A stretch of 64,000 nucleotides of DNA from Blautia faecicola (GCF_004123145.1 NZ_SDKC01000002.1:62001-126000), one strand, 5' to 3'; shown: positions 51,318-60,307, counted from the stretch's first letter. A program made the numbers and translations. Notes: generated by a model not told the origin, from the letters alone.

Positions 51318-52492
51318 TACTCCTTTCGAGAAGCGAGGTCACTATAGCGAAACATATAATATCCTCTGACATTAGAGAATATATCTGGCAGTGAATCGTT
51401 TTGTGCACCGCTAATAATGCTCAAGGTTTCCATATTTTTCAGTTTTTCTCCGATCTGTTCAAACCACGCTGCACCCGTGCCTCCCGTTACAAGCAGATAA
51501 TCATATTCGTAAACATGATACACTTGGAAAGTTTTTTCGATTGCTTCATCACATATGTTCTTGCTGCTTTCTTCAAGAATTTTATCCAACGGTTCCTCAC
51601 GGGTTGTAAAAGACTTCGCTTCAAACCAACGGAACCGCCCAGATTCTAAATATTTCTGCATTGCTGGCACGGAAATATCCTTTTTAAACCGTTCCCGGAT
51701 TACATCTGCTGTTTCCTCGATAACTCTTTTCATTCCCAGGTGATCATATGTTTCACTCTGCTGAATTACATGGGATTTTATCGGATATAAATCCAGTGTT
51801 CCAAATCCGCCATCGAAAATCAATACATTTTTATTCAATAAATCTGCGGCAATCGGAAGCATCTCATGTTCATTGTTAACAGCTGCTGAAAATAATGTTC
51901 CCATTGGTTGTGGCATGATATGAACCGCATCAGAACTAATAATCATCTCAAACTCAACCGGTTTTTCCTGCCCTAACTGCAATGAAAATTTATGTTTACC
52001 TGCAATGATTTCGGTCAGATCCTCGCAGTCAGAAGCACCTTTTGTCATATAGCGTGGTGGAAGACCCGTTTCGACATATATTTTCTTTTTTTTGTAGGTT
52101 TCGCTTTTGTCTTTGATACATGCAAGTCCAAGTCCGGTTTCTGTTATAACGCGAAACATAGGATCCTGGAACCGATCTCTTCGACACAACGAGTGTGTTG
52201 ATACGCTTGTATCATCGTCAGACAGGACAGAAGCAGCTATTTTCCCGACAAGCCAGCATTCATTGGTCACAAGATTTCTATAACGGATAAATTCACTACC
52301 CAAATCTCCAAATGTACCCATTTTATTATCTGGGATAGCAAAAGATGGGAACACCGCTGCCGTATTTTCAGATATGCATTTTACAGCCGAGTATCCAATA
52401 TCAATTCCGATTAAATAAACATCCTCCCTCGGCGACACATCCTTTCTGTCGATATACTCTGTTTTTGTCATAAATTCCTTTGTGTTGATCAC
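51317..52492 (-). CDS. parM: Actin-like plasmid segregation ATPase (ParM/StbA type)
   Basis: 391 residues. Actin/Hsp70 fold phosphate motifs: VYLIGIDIGYSAVKCISENT (phosphate 1), NVLIFDGGFGTLDLYPIKSH (phosphate 2) and YDYLLVTGGTGAAWFEQIGE (adenosine motif). Middle segments (GLPPRYMTKGASDCEDLTEI, IISSDAVHIMPQPMGTLFSA) match the Alp/ParM-like group of Firmicutes plasmids. Filament-based segregation would complement ParAB. RBS is weak (AAAGGAAT) and the gene overlaps the upstream signal peptidase gene. Confidence 0.88.
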   Translation of the reverse strand: MINTKEFMTKTEYIDRKDVSPREDVYLIGIDIGYSAVKCISENTAAVFPSFAIPDNKMGTFGDLGSEFIRYRNLVTNECWLVGKIAASVLSDDDTSVSTHSLCRRDRFQDPMFRVITETGLGLACIKDKSETYKKKKIYVETGLPPRYMTKGASDCEDLTEIIAGKHKFSLQLGQEKPVEFEMIISSDAVHIMPQPMGTLFSAAVNNEHEMLPIAADLLNKNVLIFDGGFGTLDLYPIKSHVIQQSETYDHLGMKRVIEETADVIRERFKKDISVPAMQKYLESGRFRWFEAKSFTTREEPLDKILEESSKNICDEAIEKTFQVYHVYEYDYLLVTGGTGAAWFEQIGEKLKNMETLSIISGAQNDSLPDIFSNVRGYYMFRYSDLASRKE

Positions 52493-53025
52493 TATTTTTC
52501 CCTCTCTTTTTCATTTTTTAAAAGGATTCGATTAACAATAAAATCTATTTTTCCGTAGGATATCTCACCAAACTCTCTGCTGTCTGTTGAATTGTTCCGG
52601 TTGTCACCCAGACAGAACACTTTATTTTTTTCTATTTTTAGTGGTTTTGAAGCAATGCCTGCATCCTTTATTTTGGCGAAGTCATCTCTGACAGCGATAC
52701 CGTTTCGATATAAAACACCTCCCACAATCTGAATAGTATCGCCTTCCACACCAACAACACGTTTTATTAATTTTTTTCCATACACTTCATCATCAAAAAT
52801 GATTACATCGTCAACAGCTACAGTATCAGTTTTCGAATGAAAAACTGATGTCGATACGATGTCTCCATCCTTGTAAGTCGGTTCCATGGAGTTTCCAACT
52901 ATTGTTGCCGGATGAAAGATCTGACCGATTGCCAAAAGTGTAATGCAGAGAATTCCAATCGCTATATAAAACAAGATATATACGTTGTTTTCTTCCGAAA
53001 GAACCCTGATTGTTTTCTTTCTCAT
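52492..53025 (-). CDS. lepB: Signal peptidase I
   Basis: 177 residues. One N-terminal membrane helix (VYILFYIAIGILCITLLAIG), catalytic Ser46 in VGNSMEPTYKDGD, catalytic Lys88 in KKLIKRVVGVEGDTI, and CLGDNRNNSTDSREFG. All boxes B-E of type I signal peptidases are present. A plasmid copy may process exported plasmid proteins such as the large surface protein or prepilin-like substrates. Overlaps both neighbours. Confidence 0.95.
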   Translation of the reverse strand: MRKKTIRVLSEENNVYILFYIAIGILCITLLAIGQIFHPATIVGNSMEPTYKDGDIVSTSVFHSKTDTVAVDDVIIFDDEVYGKKLIKRVVGVEGDTIQIVGGVLYRNGIAVRDDFAKIKDAGIASKPLKIEKNKVFCLGDNRNNSTDSREFGEISYGKIDFIVNRILLKNEKEREK

Positions 53026-53384
53026 TTAGAACTTCTCCTGTTCCAAACACCGATCCGGATGTCTGATTGTGAGTATTTTAAAATTCGTACATCAATTCCA
53101 CTCACTTTGAATTTAAGCCCTTTATAATCGGTTCCAACTGCATTAAATCCATCAGCATCAATGATTTTCATGAATTTATCAACGATTTTTGTGGCTTGCG
53201 TGAAACTCAACCGGTTTACGCACATCTTTTCTTGCTGTTCTCGACCATATGGATGTTTTTCATCCTTAATCATATAATGAGGACATGCAAAAAAGGCCGT
53301 ATCTCCTTCCATGATTGTCATAGGAATAGGTTCCTCGTGATTCAGACAGTATAAGTGGATGTATTCCCAAAATTTTTTTATCAT
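53022..53384 (-). CDS. Uncharacterised protein with Cys/His cluster
   Basis: 120 residues, RBS AAAGGAG only nine bases after the promoter box. IKKFWEYIHLYCLNHEEPIP, then FFACPHYMIKDEKHPYG and KMCVNRLSF: Cys-x2-His and Cys-x-x-His spacing hints at a metal site. The second half is alpha/beta (GFNAVGTDYKGLKFKVSGID, VRILKYSQSDIRIGVWN). First gene of the signal peptidase/ParM operon. I have seen no certain family. Confidence 0.7.
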   Translation of the reverse strand: MIKKFWEYIHLYCLNHEEPIPMTIMEGDTAFFACPHYMIKDEKHPYGREQQEKMCVNRLSFTQATKIVDKFMKIIDADGFNAVGTDYKGLKFKVSGIDVRILKYSQSDIRIGVWNRRSSK

Positions 53385-53402
53385 TGTTATCTCCTTTATT
53401 AA

Positions 53403-53411
53403 AGTATGCCA
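53403..53411 (-). promoter_or_regulatory. TGGCATACT promoter box (lepB/parM operon)
   Basis: Exact TGGCATACT then TTAATAAAGGAG; the ribosome site begins eight bases after the box, so the transcript must start in between. Confidence 0.7.
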
Positions 53412-53496
53412 GAAAATTTATACCCCTTTGATTCTCATATAAGCTACCTAGAAAGAAAGCTGCTTTTGAGCAGCTTTTTCTTATTGTTTTTGATTT

Positions 53497-54315
53497 TTAC
53501 AGAGAACCACTGATCAAATTCTCAATTTCAGTAACTTCTTCCCTGGATTCAGCTACATCTGGAACAGACTCCTTATTTGCTAGTTGTTCATTTTTTTGAA
53601 TTCCGAATCCATGAAGACCAGTTGCTGCTGGTATAAGGCCACAATCTACATCAAGTGCTATTGTTTTTTCAGCTTTTCTTGGAGATTTGTACAAATATGC
53701 GATGTCTTCAACATTCAGATTTTGGAAGCGTATCGTCTTTGCTTCATTGATCTTTTTTTCTGGTGTATATGCAGAGAGTCTTGCACAGATGACATCTCCT
53801 TCCTGATAATCGAAAACGGGCAGACGTCCTCCTGTGTAATACCGAAGAGTAAATCTGGATGCACGCATATCGTTTCCACCTCCTGCAGTCTCAATAATCA
53901 GTTTCGCCCAGTTGTTTCCCAAAGTCGGGGGGATTGATTTGATTACTTTTCCGGCTACAAACGAACGAAAAACCGGCTCTGGATAAAAGGTTCCAATGTC
54001 TCCGCCGAATCTTTTTGCCAGTTCCGTAGTTTCTTTTTCAACACTTGTACCCACAAAGAACATTACTTCCGAATCTTTTCTTAACGAATCATTATGATAA
54101 TTAAAGCCCCTGGTGTAACCTGTTACTATCACGCGGTCCTTTTTTCCAATTTTAACATTTGTCTTTGTTTCCAAATTAATATCCAATTTAAGGACATTTC
54201 CTCTTCTTTCCTTTACAAGCAATGTTAGTATCGTTTTTCTATATTCGTTCCATCCTATGTTAAGAACGATACCTCTTGCAACAAATTCATTTACATATGT
54301 CATTTCTGCGCTCAT
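53497..54315 (-). CDS. Tandem OB-fold-like (SSB-related?) protein
   Basis: 272 residues. Two similar halves: VNEFVARGIVLNIGWNEYRK with IGKKDRVIVTGYTRGF, and FRSFVAGKVIKSIPPTLGNN with YQEGDVICARLSAYTP. Each has the five-strand pattern and the turn before a polar strand expected for OB folds, as in SSB-like proteins. The C-terminus is acidic (ESREEVTEIENLISGSL) but lacks the DDxPF tip. Single-strand DNA binding in replication or transfer is a plausible role. RBS GGAGGAATC. Confidence 0.55.
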   Translation of the reverse strand: MSAEMTYVNEFVARGIVLNIGWNEYRKTILTLLVKERRGNVLKLDINLETKTNVKIGKKDRVIVTGYTRGFNYHNDSLRKDSEVMFFVGTSVEKETTELAKRFGGDIGTFYPEPVFRSFVAGKVIKSIPPTLGNNWAKLIIETAGGGNDMRASRFTLRYYTGGRLPVFDYQEGDVICARLSAYTPEKKINEAKTIRFQNLNVEDIAYLYKSPRKAEKTIALDVDCGLIPAATGLHGFGIQKNEQLANKESVPDVAESREEVTEIENLISGSL

Positions 54316-54360
54316 TACATTGATTCCTCCTTGATATAGATTGATATACTACCTAGATTA

Positions 54361-54369
54361 AGTATACCT
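54361..54369 (-). promoter_or_regulatory. AGGTATACT promoter box (OB-fold gene)
   Basis: AGGTATACT then TAATCTAGG on the minus strand, 46 bases before the start codon; divergent partner at 54406. Confidence 0.55.
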
Positions 54370-54405
54370 TTTTACCAGAATAATTCAGAAAAATACGACA
54401 CGCTA

Positions 54406-54414
54406 TGGCATACT
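54406..54414 (+). promoter_or_regulatory. TGGCATACT promoter box in front of omega-RNA-like relic
   Basis: Exact TGGCATACT then TTATTTAG on the plus strand; the next 50-210 bases are the IS607-type right-end relic. Confidence 0.65.
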
Positions 54415-54459
54415 TTATTTAGATAGTGAATATGTTGTTAGATTAGCTTTCAATTAAAA

Positions 54460-54621
54460 ATTAGAGGAAGGAGAGTCCACTCAAAAAAACAAATATACAA
54501 AAACTTGTGAGTAGATATGATTTCGGTCAATCCAAAGCATACACGATGAAATAGTAAGTGGAACTCGTGAGAGTCTACATTATCTCAACGTGAGTATATT
54601 TACACATATTTTGAGTGGCAG
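54460..54621 (+). ncRNA. IS607-type relic with omega-RNA-like right end, no tnpB
   Basis: About 160 bases align to the three intact elements: GGAGAGTCCACTCAAAA (inside tnpB), then CTTGTGAGTAG, CCAAAGCATACAC, AGTAAG, GAGTATATTT and the exact terminal TTTTGAGTGGCAG. Sequence between these anchors differs, yet stems are partly kept (for example GATT/AATC replacing ATTG/CAAT; CACGATGA facing TCTCAACGTG). It is thus an older, diverged element reduced to its guide-RNA scaffold. The guide position would be filled by ATGAAGTGTAGCTATGG. It is read by the plasmid box at 54406. Confidence 0.6.
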
Positions 54622-54634
54622 ATGAAGTGTAGCT

Positions 54635-54901
54635 ATGGAAGATAACTATAATAACGATATTATGTCTCAAGAAACAGATTATAAAACAAAACTTTCAGCT
54701 GATTTAGACCTTGAAGATAAGGGCTCTGTCTTTGGAAGATATAAAAAAATGTTTTTCTTATTAATTGGTATAGGTCTCGTCTACATCCTTGTATTTCTTA
54801 TGTATACCGCCAAAATAATCAGTTTGTTTTTTTCAAATTGCATCTTGATCCCATTTACATTACTTATTTTAGCTGTATGTTCTAAATTCATAATCCGATA
54901 A
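54635..54901 (+). CDS. Small membrane protein
   Basis: 88 residues: acidic N-terminus (EDNYNNDIMSQETDYKTKLS) and two membrane helices (MFFLLIGIGLVYILVFLMY, LFFSNCILIPFTLLILAVC). No ribosome site before the ATG; the omega-RNA-like relic ends 13 bases upstream, so the original leader was probably lost and expression is uncertain. Confidence 0.5.
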   Translation: MEDNYNNDIMSQETDYKTKLSADLDLEDKGSVFGRYKKMFFLLIGIGLVYILVFLMYTAKIISLFFSNCILIPFTLLILAVCSKFIIR

Positions 54902-54910
54902 AGTCAAAGG

Positions 54911-54957
54911 GCATTCCACCTTTTCAGATAGCCGTACACTGGAAAGGTGGATTTTTT
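54911..54957 (+). terminator. Terminator
   Basis: CCACCTTT...AAAGGTGG hairpin followed by T7 after the small membrane protein gene. Confidence 0.85.
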
Positions 54958-55033
54958 TCTTTTTTTTTGATTGTTGGGCACTCTTTATATGTTAAATGAA
55001 AATCTGGAGAAAAAATAAGGAGGAACCAACACC

Positions 55034-56134
55034 ATGTCTGATTCATTTAGAATTAACACTTTACTTTATGCCACAGCACTAAAAAAACAGTTGACTTGTT
55101 GTCCTGGGATTACTATAGGAATGACAAGTGGTACTACAAAAAGCAAACACAGAACTGCTAGTAACAATGCCGATGCGAAAATTTCTATGATTGCACTGGC
55201 ATTTGATCAATTTGTATCTGAAACCAGTACGCCCTATGCATTTGTAGAGTTGGATGCAGGAGCAGTATATATGGAGCGGTCCGGCTTCAAAGGAATCTTG
55301 AGTTCTGATATGGTCCTTTCAACTAATAGGCGTCCAGAACCAGCTGACATTGTAGCGTTGCTGTTCGTTCACACACTTGCTAGTCGAAAAAATGAAGAAT
55401 TCAACCATATATGTTCTGAACTATTCGAACTCTACAACGCTTTTTCTGTTGTTTCGGACGATCAAATGATTGCACTGTTGTGCGATTCATATTATTACGG
55501 AACATTAAAAAAAGAGAATCATCCATATATCCACTCAAATATTGTGGATGAGTCCACGTTATTAGCGTGTGTTCGTTCATCAAATCCTAGAGAAATTCCG
55601 GAATTAAAAGGAACCAACACAGTAAAACCAGGCTTTGCTTTCAGAAAGGCAAAGAAAAAGAAAAACGTTGAAGAAAACGATCTTCGTATTTTCATAAATG
55701 ATTGCAAAGCCGGAAAATTCCTGGTTGATTTCTCCTGGGAAGATTCACAAACCGAATATGTACAGTCCTTGCAGCAACTGGATGGCTATATTCCAAATTA
55801 CGAATTTCAATCCATACTTAAAAAGATCAAGTACCGAACCGACAAAGTATTAAAACGTCTTCCGGATCTTGATCTGGCAAAAGGAGAAGACCGAATTACT
55901 GCTATAGGTAACGACTACATTAATCTTACCTTAAGTGGCAAACCTGGAACCGGAAAGACCAAACTCGCTTATATGCTTGCTGCAGCAACTGGACTTCCTA
56001 TTTACACGGTTTCGAATTCTCATAACACAGATGAGGACGAATACGAAGGAAAAACAAAGATGATTGATGGAAGAGCAGTGTCTGTAGAAACTGATACACT
56101 GAAATGCGTGGAAAAAGGAGGAAACTTTAAGTAA
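55034..56134 (+). pseudogene. MoxR/CobS-like AAA+ ATPase, truncated by IS607 copy 3
   Basis: 366 codons, RBS AAGGAGG. N-terminal 260 residues are helical; the AAA domain begins NLTLSGKPGTGKTKLAYMLA (Walker A) and VSNSHNTDEDEYEGKTKM, and breaks at CVEKGG just before Walker B. The last residues (NFK) are from the IS607 end. Walker B, sensor and lid regions are gone; the sequence on the other side of the IS is a VWA protein. MoxR ATPases normally work with VWA proteins, so this was an AAA-VWA pair destroyed by deletion. Confidence 0.85.
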
Positions 56135-56193
56135 TCAAATTCATTGTCAATAGTGATTAAATGTGTTAAAATATACTCATGGAGGGCATTATT

Positions 56194-56862
56194 ATGAACA
56201 CATCTAATATCACTAATTACAAACCAAAAGATTTTGCTGAATTATTGGGTGTCTCAGTCAAAACGTTACAACGTTGGGATAGAGAGGGGATTCTGAAAGC
56301 AAATCGGACTCCGACTGATAGGCGTTATTATACTTATGACCAATATCTTCAGTTTAAGGGTATAAATACTGAAAACGATAATCGTCAGATTGTTATTTAT
56401 GCCAGAGTATCTACAAAAAACCAAAAAGATGATTTACAAAACCAAGTAACTTTTTTACGTCAGTTTTGCAATGCTAAAGGTATCATTGTAGATCAATGTA
56501 TTGAAGATTATGGAAGTGGGCTTAACTACAATCGTAAAAAGTGGAATCAATTATTAGATGAAGTAATGGAACAAAAAATCAAAACTATTATAGTTACACA
56601 TAAAGATAGATTTGTCAGATTTGGCTATGATTGGTTTGAAAAATTCTGTATGAAGTTTAATACAAACATAGTGGTAGTGAATAATGAAGAACTATCACCA
56701 CAGGAAGAACTCGTACAGGATATTGTTTCTATACTCCATGTGTTCTCTTGCAGGTTGTATGGACTTCGTAAGTATAAAAAACAAATAGAAAGGGATGAGG
56801 AAATTGCTAAAGAGCTTCAAAACGGAAATAAATCCGACAGTCGAGCAAAAAATCAAGATTAA
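56194..56862 (+). CDS. tnpA: IS607 TnpA serine recombinase, copy 3
   Basis: 222 residues, protein identical to copies 1 and 2; HTH and catalytic Ser73 intact. Confidence 0.93.
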   Translation: MNTSNITNYKPKDFAELLGVSVKTLQRWDREGILKANRTPTDRRYYTYDQYLQFKGINTENDNRQIVIYARVSTKNQKDDLQNQVTFLRQFCNAKGIIVDQCIEDYGSGLNYNRKKWNQLLDEVMEQKIKTIIVTHKDRFVRFGYDWFEKFCMKFNTNIVVVNNEELSPQEELVQDIVSILHVFSCRLYGLRKYKKQIERDEEIAKELQNGNKSDSRAKNQD

Positions 56863-57955
56863 CAAGACTATCGGCACTTGTAGGTACGTTTACAACTTTT
56901 ATCTCAGTCACAACAAAGCTTTATACGATAACGGTGAAAAGTTTATGACTGGCAAGAGTTTCAGCGTATGGCTCAATAATGAGTACATTCCTAATAATCC
57001 TGATAAAGTATGGATGAAAGAAGTGTATTCAAAAGCTGTAAAAAAGTCCATTGAAGATGGATGTATTGCATTTACAAGATTTTTTAAACATCAAAGTGCT
57101 TTTCCTAATTTCAAAAGGAAAGGTAAGTCTGATGTAAAAATGTATTTCGTAAAGAATAATCCTAAAGATTGTAGATGCGAGAGACATAGGTTGAACATAC
57201 CCACTTTAGATTGGGTACGCATTAAAGAAAAAGGTTATATACCAACAACTAAAGAGGGATGGAAAATCAAAAGCGGTACAGTATCCATCAAAGCAGGCAG
57301 ATACTATGTGTCAGTTCTTGTAGAAATTCCTGACGCTAAAATTGCTAATAATAGCAATGGTGGTATAGGAATTGACCTGGGTTTGAAAGACTTGGCGATT
57401 GTTTCCAATGGTAAAACTTATAAAAATATCAATAAGTCAGCAAGAATTAAAAAATTGGAAAAGAAACTGCGTAGAGAACAAAGATGTCTCTCACGCAAGT
57501 ATGAAAATTTAAAGAAAGGAGAGTCCACTCAAAAGAATATACAAAAGCAAAAGCTCAAAGTACAAAGACTTCATCATAAAATAGATAATATCCGTACGGA
57601 TTATATCAATAAATCAATAGCAGAGATAGTGAAAACCAAGCCATCTTATATAACTATTGAAGATTTGAATGTATCAGGAATGATGAAGAACAGACATCTA
57701 TCAAAAGCCGTTGCGTCACAAAAGTTCTATGAATTTAGAACTAAGCTCAAAGCTAAGTGTGATGAAAATGGTATTGAATTAAGAGTCGTAGACAGATGGT
57801 ATCCATCATCCAAAATATGTCATTGCTGTGGTGCTATCAAGAAAGATTTGAAGCTTTCAGATAGAATATACCGTTGTAATTGTGGCTATGTCGAGGATAG
57901 GGATTTCAATGCTGCTCTTAATCTAAGAGATGCTTTAACTTACGAAGTTGCATAA
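56795..57955 (+). CDS. tnpB: TnpB RNA-guided nuclease, copy 3
   Basis: 386 residues, one change from the other copies: Gly139 to Asp in IPTLDWVRIK. Catalytic D194, E289, D370 and zinc cysteines intact. The change lies in the N-terminal recognition part, so activity may or may not be affected. Confidence 0.93.
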   Translation: MRKLLKSFKTEINPTVEQKIKINKTIGTCRYVYNFYLSHNKALYDNGEKFMTGKSFSVWLNNEYIPNNPDKVWMKEVYSKAVKKSIEDGCIAFTRFFKHQSAFPNFKRKGKSDVKMYFVKNNPKDCRCERHRLNIPTLDWVRIKEKGYIPTTKEGWKIKSGTVSIKAGRYYVSVLVEIPDAKIANNSNGGIGIDLGLKDLAIVSNGKTYKNINKSARIKKLEKKLRREQRCLSRKYENLKKGESTQKNIQKQKLKVQRLHHKIDNIRTDYINKSIAEIVKTKPSYITIEDLNVSGMMKNRHLSKAVASQKFYEFRTKLKAKCDENGIELRVVDRWYPSSKICHCCGAIKKDLKLSDRIYRCNCGYVEDRDFNAALNLRDALTYEVA

Positions 57956-58142
57956 TGAACGCAAACGTAAGTATGTACTGCGGGCTATCGCAGGAATTTA
58001 CGACTGTGGAGTGTACACGAACTTGTGAGTAGCGTATTGTTTACAATCGCCAAAGCATACACATCGAAGCAGTAAGAAGTATCCGCAAGGGCTTCAATTT
58101 CTCGATGTGTTTGAGTATATTTCAACACATTTTGAGTGGCAG
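57956..58142 (+). ncRNA. Putative omega-RNA scaffold, IS607 copy 3
   Basis: Same right-end structure as the other copies; the flank, beginning CATAAAAATGCTGACC, would be its guide. Confidence 0.5.
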
Positions 58143-58854
58143 CATAAAAATGCTGACCAGCAGCATAAAGAGTCTACTTCGTTTGGATTATGATACTTAC
58201 AGCCGAACGACATCCGGAAAATACTCCCTAAAACGAGATCTCGACCACACATCCGTTAAGGTTTTCGACAAGCGTAAAGAGAAAAAAAATATCGATGATA
58301 TGGCAGTTATGCTTCTGATCGATACATCCGGCTCTATGCATGGTGAGAAAATCAAGCTTGCAAAGGATACCGCCGTAATCCTTGCCGAATCCTTTGCCTC
58401 CCTCAAAATCCCATGCTATATCATGGGATTTACTGCGGATACAGCCGGGTGTGATGTGTTACATAATCATTATGTGACATGGACCAACAACAAGGCGGAA
58501 AGAAAATCCCTCGTAAAGCTGAACGCAAATGCGAACAATGATGACGGGTATTCTATCCGTTTCGCTACCCAGATCTTAAAAAAAAAGAAGGCTGAGCACA
58601 AACTTTTATTCGTGATATCAGACGGTGCACCTGCATGTATGCGGTATCATGCCACAGACGGAGTTAAGGATACCTCATTGGCGATAATAGAGGCTAAAAA
58701 AGTGTCTGATATTCTTGGTATCGGCATCGGCATTCATCATTGCAAAGAACTCAAGAAAATGTACCAAGGAAGGTTCATTGACGTGCAGGATATCAATGAA
58801 CTTACGTCTGCAGTCTGCAGACAATTAAAAAACATCTTAAGAAAATGGCTATAA
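58143..58854 (+). pseudogene. VWA-domain (CobT-like) protein, 5' end lost
   Basis: Open frame from the IS607 end; the first internal ATG is at 58150. VWA domain with MIDAS motif MAVMLLIDTSGSMHG, followed by ILAESFASLKIPCYIMGFTA, DDGYSIRFATQIL (MIDAS Thr/Asp region) and LLFVISDGAPAC. It ends normally at KNILRKWL. The N-terminal part typical of CobT-like proteins is missing. About 235 residues could still be made if the ATG is used, but no ribosome site precedes it. Confidence 0.8.
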
Positions 58855-58903
58855 AAAAATCAGTTAGTGACGTTTGTAAACGTTTCACTAACTGATTTTT
58901 ATT
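58855..58903. terminator. Bidirectional terminator
   Basis: AAATCAGTTAGTGA...TCACTAACTGATTTTT, long stem with inner AAACG/CGTTT, between convergent genes. Confidence 0.9.
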
Positions 58904-59520
58904 TTCCGGAACAAATCGACAAGAAATTGTCCCACTGCTGTATTAGGCTTTAAAAAGCACAAACACAATCCTATGACTATAAGTATTATAAATATACGAA
59001 CGATACCAACTAATACCCAATACATTTCATGTTTCCCAAAAGCGGCTTTTCTCGGATAATTCCCAATAGTTTTTCCTTTCTTTTTATTGCATTTCTCACA
59101 GCAAAAAGCCAGATTCTTTTCATCATTTACATTCCGTATTCCTTTTCTCTTTAGCTTTCTTTGCAACCGTTCATCTGTCTGAACTTGCTTTACCGGATAA
59201 ATATGATCAACTGTAATATTTCTGCATCTTTTCCCACAATACCAACAACGATACCTTCCTGCAATTGGAGGATGCTTTTCCATAAATTTTTTTCTATAGG
59301 TATTGTTGCGCGCATACTCACGCTTATAGGCATGACAATCCACATGCATCTGTTTCGCACGTTGCCGGTATACAGATATCATACTTTTATCAGCACGAAA
59401 AGTATACTTGAATTGACTTTTTCGTGAGAGCGGAGGGAATTTCTTTTCCCATCCCTTTTTTGATTTTGAAAATCCATATTCCCTTGGATGCAGTTCAAAA
59501 ACATATATCTCCTTATTCAT
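58888..59520 (-). CDS. HNH endonuclease with C-terminal membrane helix
   Basis: 210 residues. HNH domain: CWYCGKRCRNITVDHIYPVK (two CxxC Cys and D-H), then NLAFCCEKCNKKKGKTIG (Asn, CxxC). Beyond it a hydrophobic helix VLVGIVRIFIILIVIGLCLCF spans residues 165-190, so the nuclease is predicted to be tethered to the membrane. N-terminal 70 residues are basic. Could act on incoming or transferring DNA. Overlaps the frameshifted upstream gene by eight bases. Confidence 0.85.
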   Translation of the reverse strand: MNKEIYVFELHPREYGFSKSKKGWEKKFPPLSRKSQFKYTFRADKSMISVYRQRAKQMHVDCHAYKREYARNNTYRKKFMEKHPPIAGRYRCWYCGKRCRNITVDHIYPVKQVQTDERLQRKLKRKGIRNVNDEKNLAFCCEKCNKKKGKTIGNYPRKAAFGKHEMYWVLVGIVRIFIILIVIGLCLCFLKPNTAVGQFLVDLFRKIKIS

Positions 59521-60276
59521 TCGCCGTCCCTTCTATATCCACTTTTTCTACGTTTGTTTTTCTGCTCCTTCTCGCATCTACTTTCATGGTTTTTTCCGTT
59601 TTTTCAAAAAGGTAATCAAACTCATATACACCAAATAATAACTGATCTCTTACGTCCGGATGTAAGGAATAATGTAAAAATTCCAGGGGAGAGTTGTATA
59701 ACACTTTGCATGCATGACTCAATCCTGCTTTTGACAGCACTTTATTGATCGTGGCAGTGTCTGAAAACTTGGCATATAAATTTTCAATATATGTCCACCC
59801 CCCCCGAATTTCTGACAACTTACATCAGAAATTGAAATTGTTGTACTAATCATTTCCATAAGCAGATAAGCGGCGCGTGTAGCCCCCATTGGACCCGAGA
59901 ATAATTCCTTCTTATAACTTTTTTCAACTCCGGATGCAATCAATGCCTGGTGTTTCAATAACTGAAATTTGTAATCTACAGGGATCCCATAGGCGAGTGA
60001 TACTATATAATCGTAATCCATATCCCGAACCAAATCGTCTGGAAAAATATAATAATTGTCAATAAAGGGAAATAGCTTCAAATCGCACAGAAGTTGCTTT
60101 GTAACATGATGTATGGCCTCTTCCGGCGACCATTCGAGCAGAGTAGAAAAAGCATAGCGAATCACTTCTTTGGCTGCTTCAAATTTTTCCTTCTTTGGCA
60201 TATTTGGTGCTAAATCAAACTTTTCTTTTCCTAATATATAATTTTCATATGCAATAATGTTCCGTGAATATGACAT
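59513..60276 (-). pseudogene. Gene with frameshift at a G8 tract
   Basis: Frame 1 runs from the ATG at 60276 (SYSRNIIAYENYILGKEKF) to DVSCQKF; at 59798-59805 it meets eight G (minus strand) and then reads nonsense to 59719. Frame 2 continues from the same tract as GGWTYIENLYAKFSDTATIN and runs to EGTANE at 59513. With seven (or ten) G the two join into a 253-residue protein. A pure G tract inside a gene is a typical phase-variation site, but a homopolymer sequencing error is possible. Function unknown; no membrane helix. Confidence 0.7.
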
Positions 60277-60307
60277 AATAACGACCTCTCTTTTTTTTCT
60301 TAATCAA

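Larger units (their letters stand above)
56120..58142 (+). mobile_element. IS607-family element, copy 3
   Basis: About 2.02 kb, same ends as copies 1 and 2. Left flank AAA+ gene, right flank VWA gene, so it sits at a deletion junction. Confidence 0.9.
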
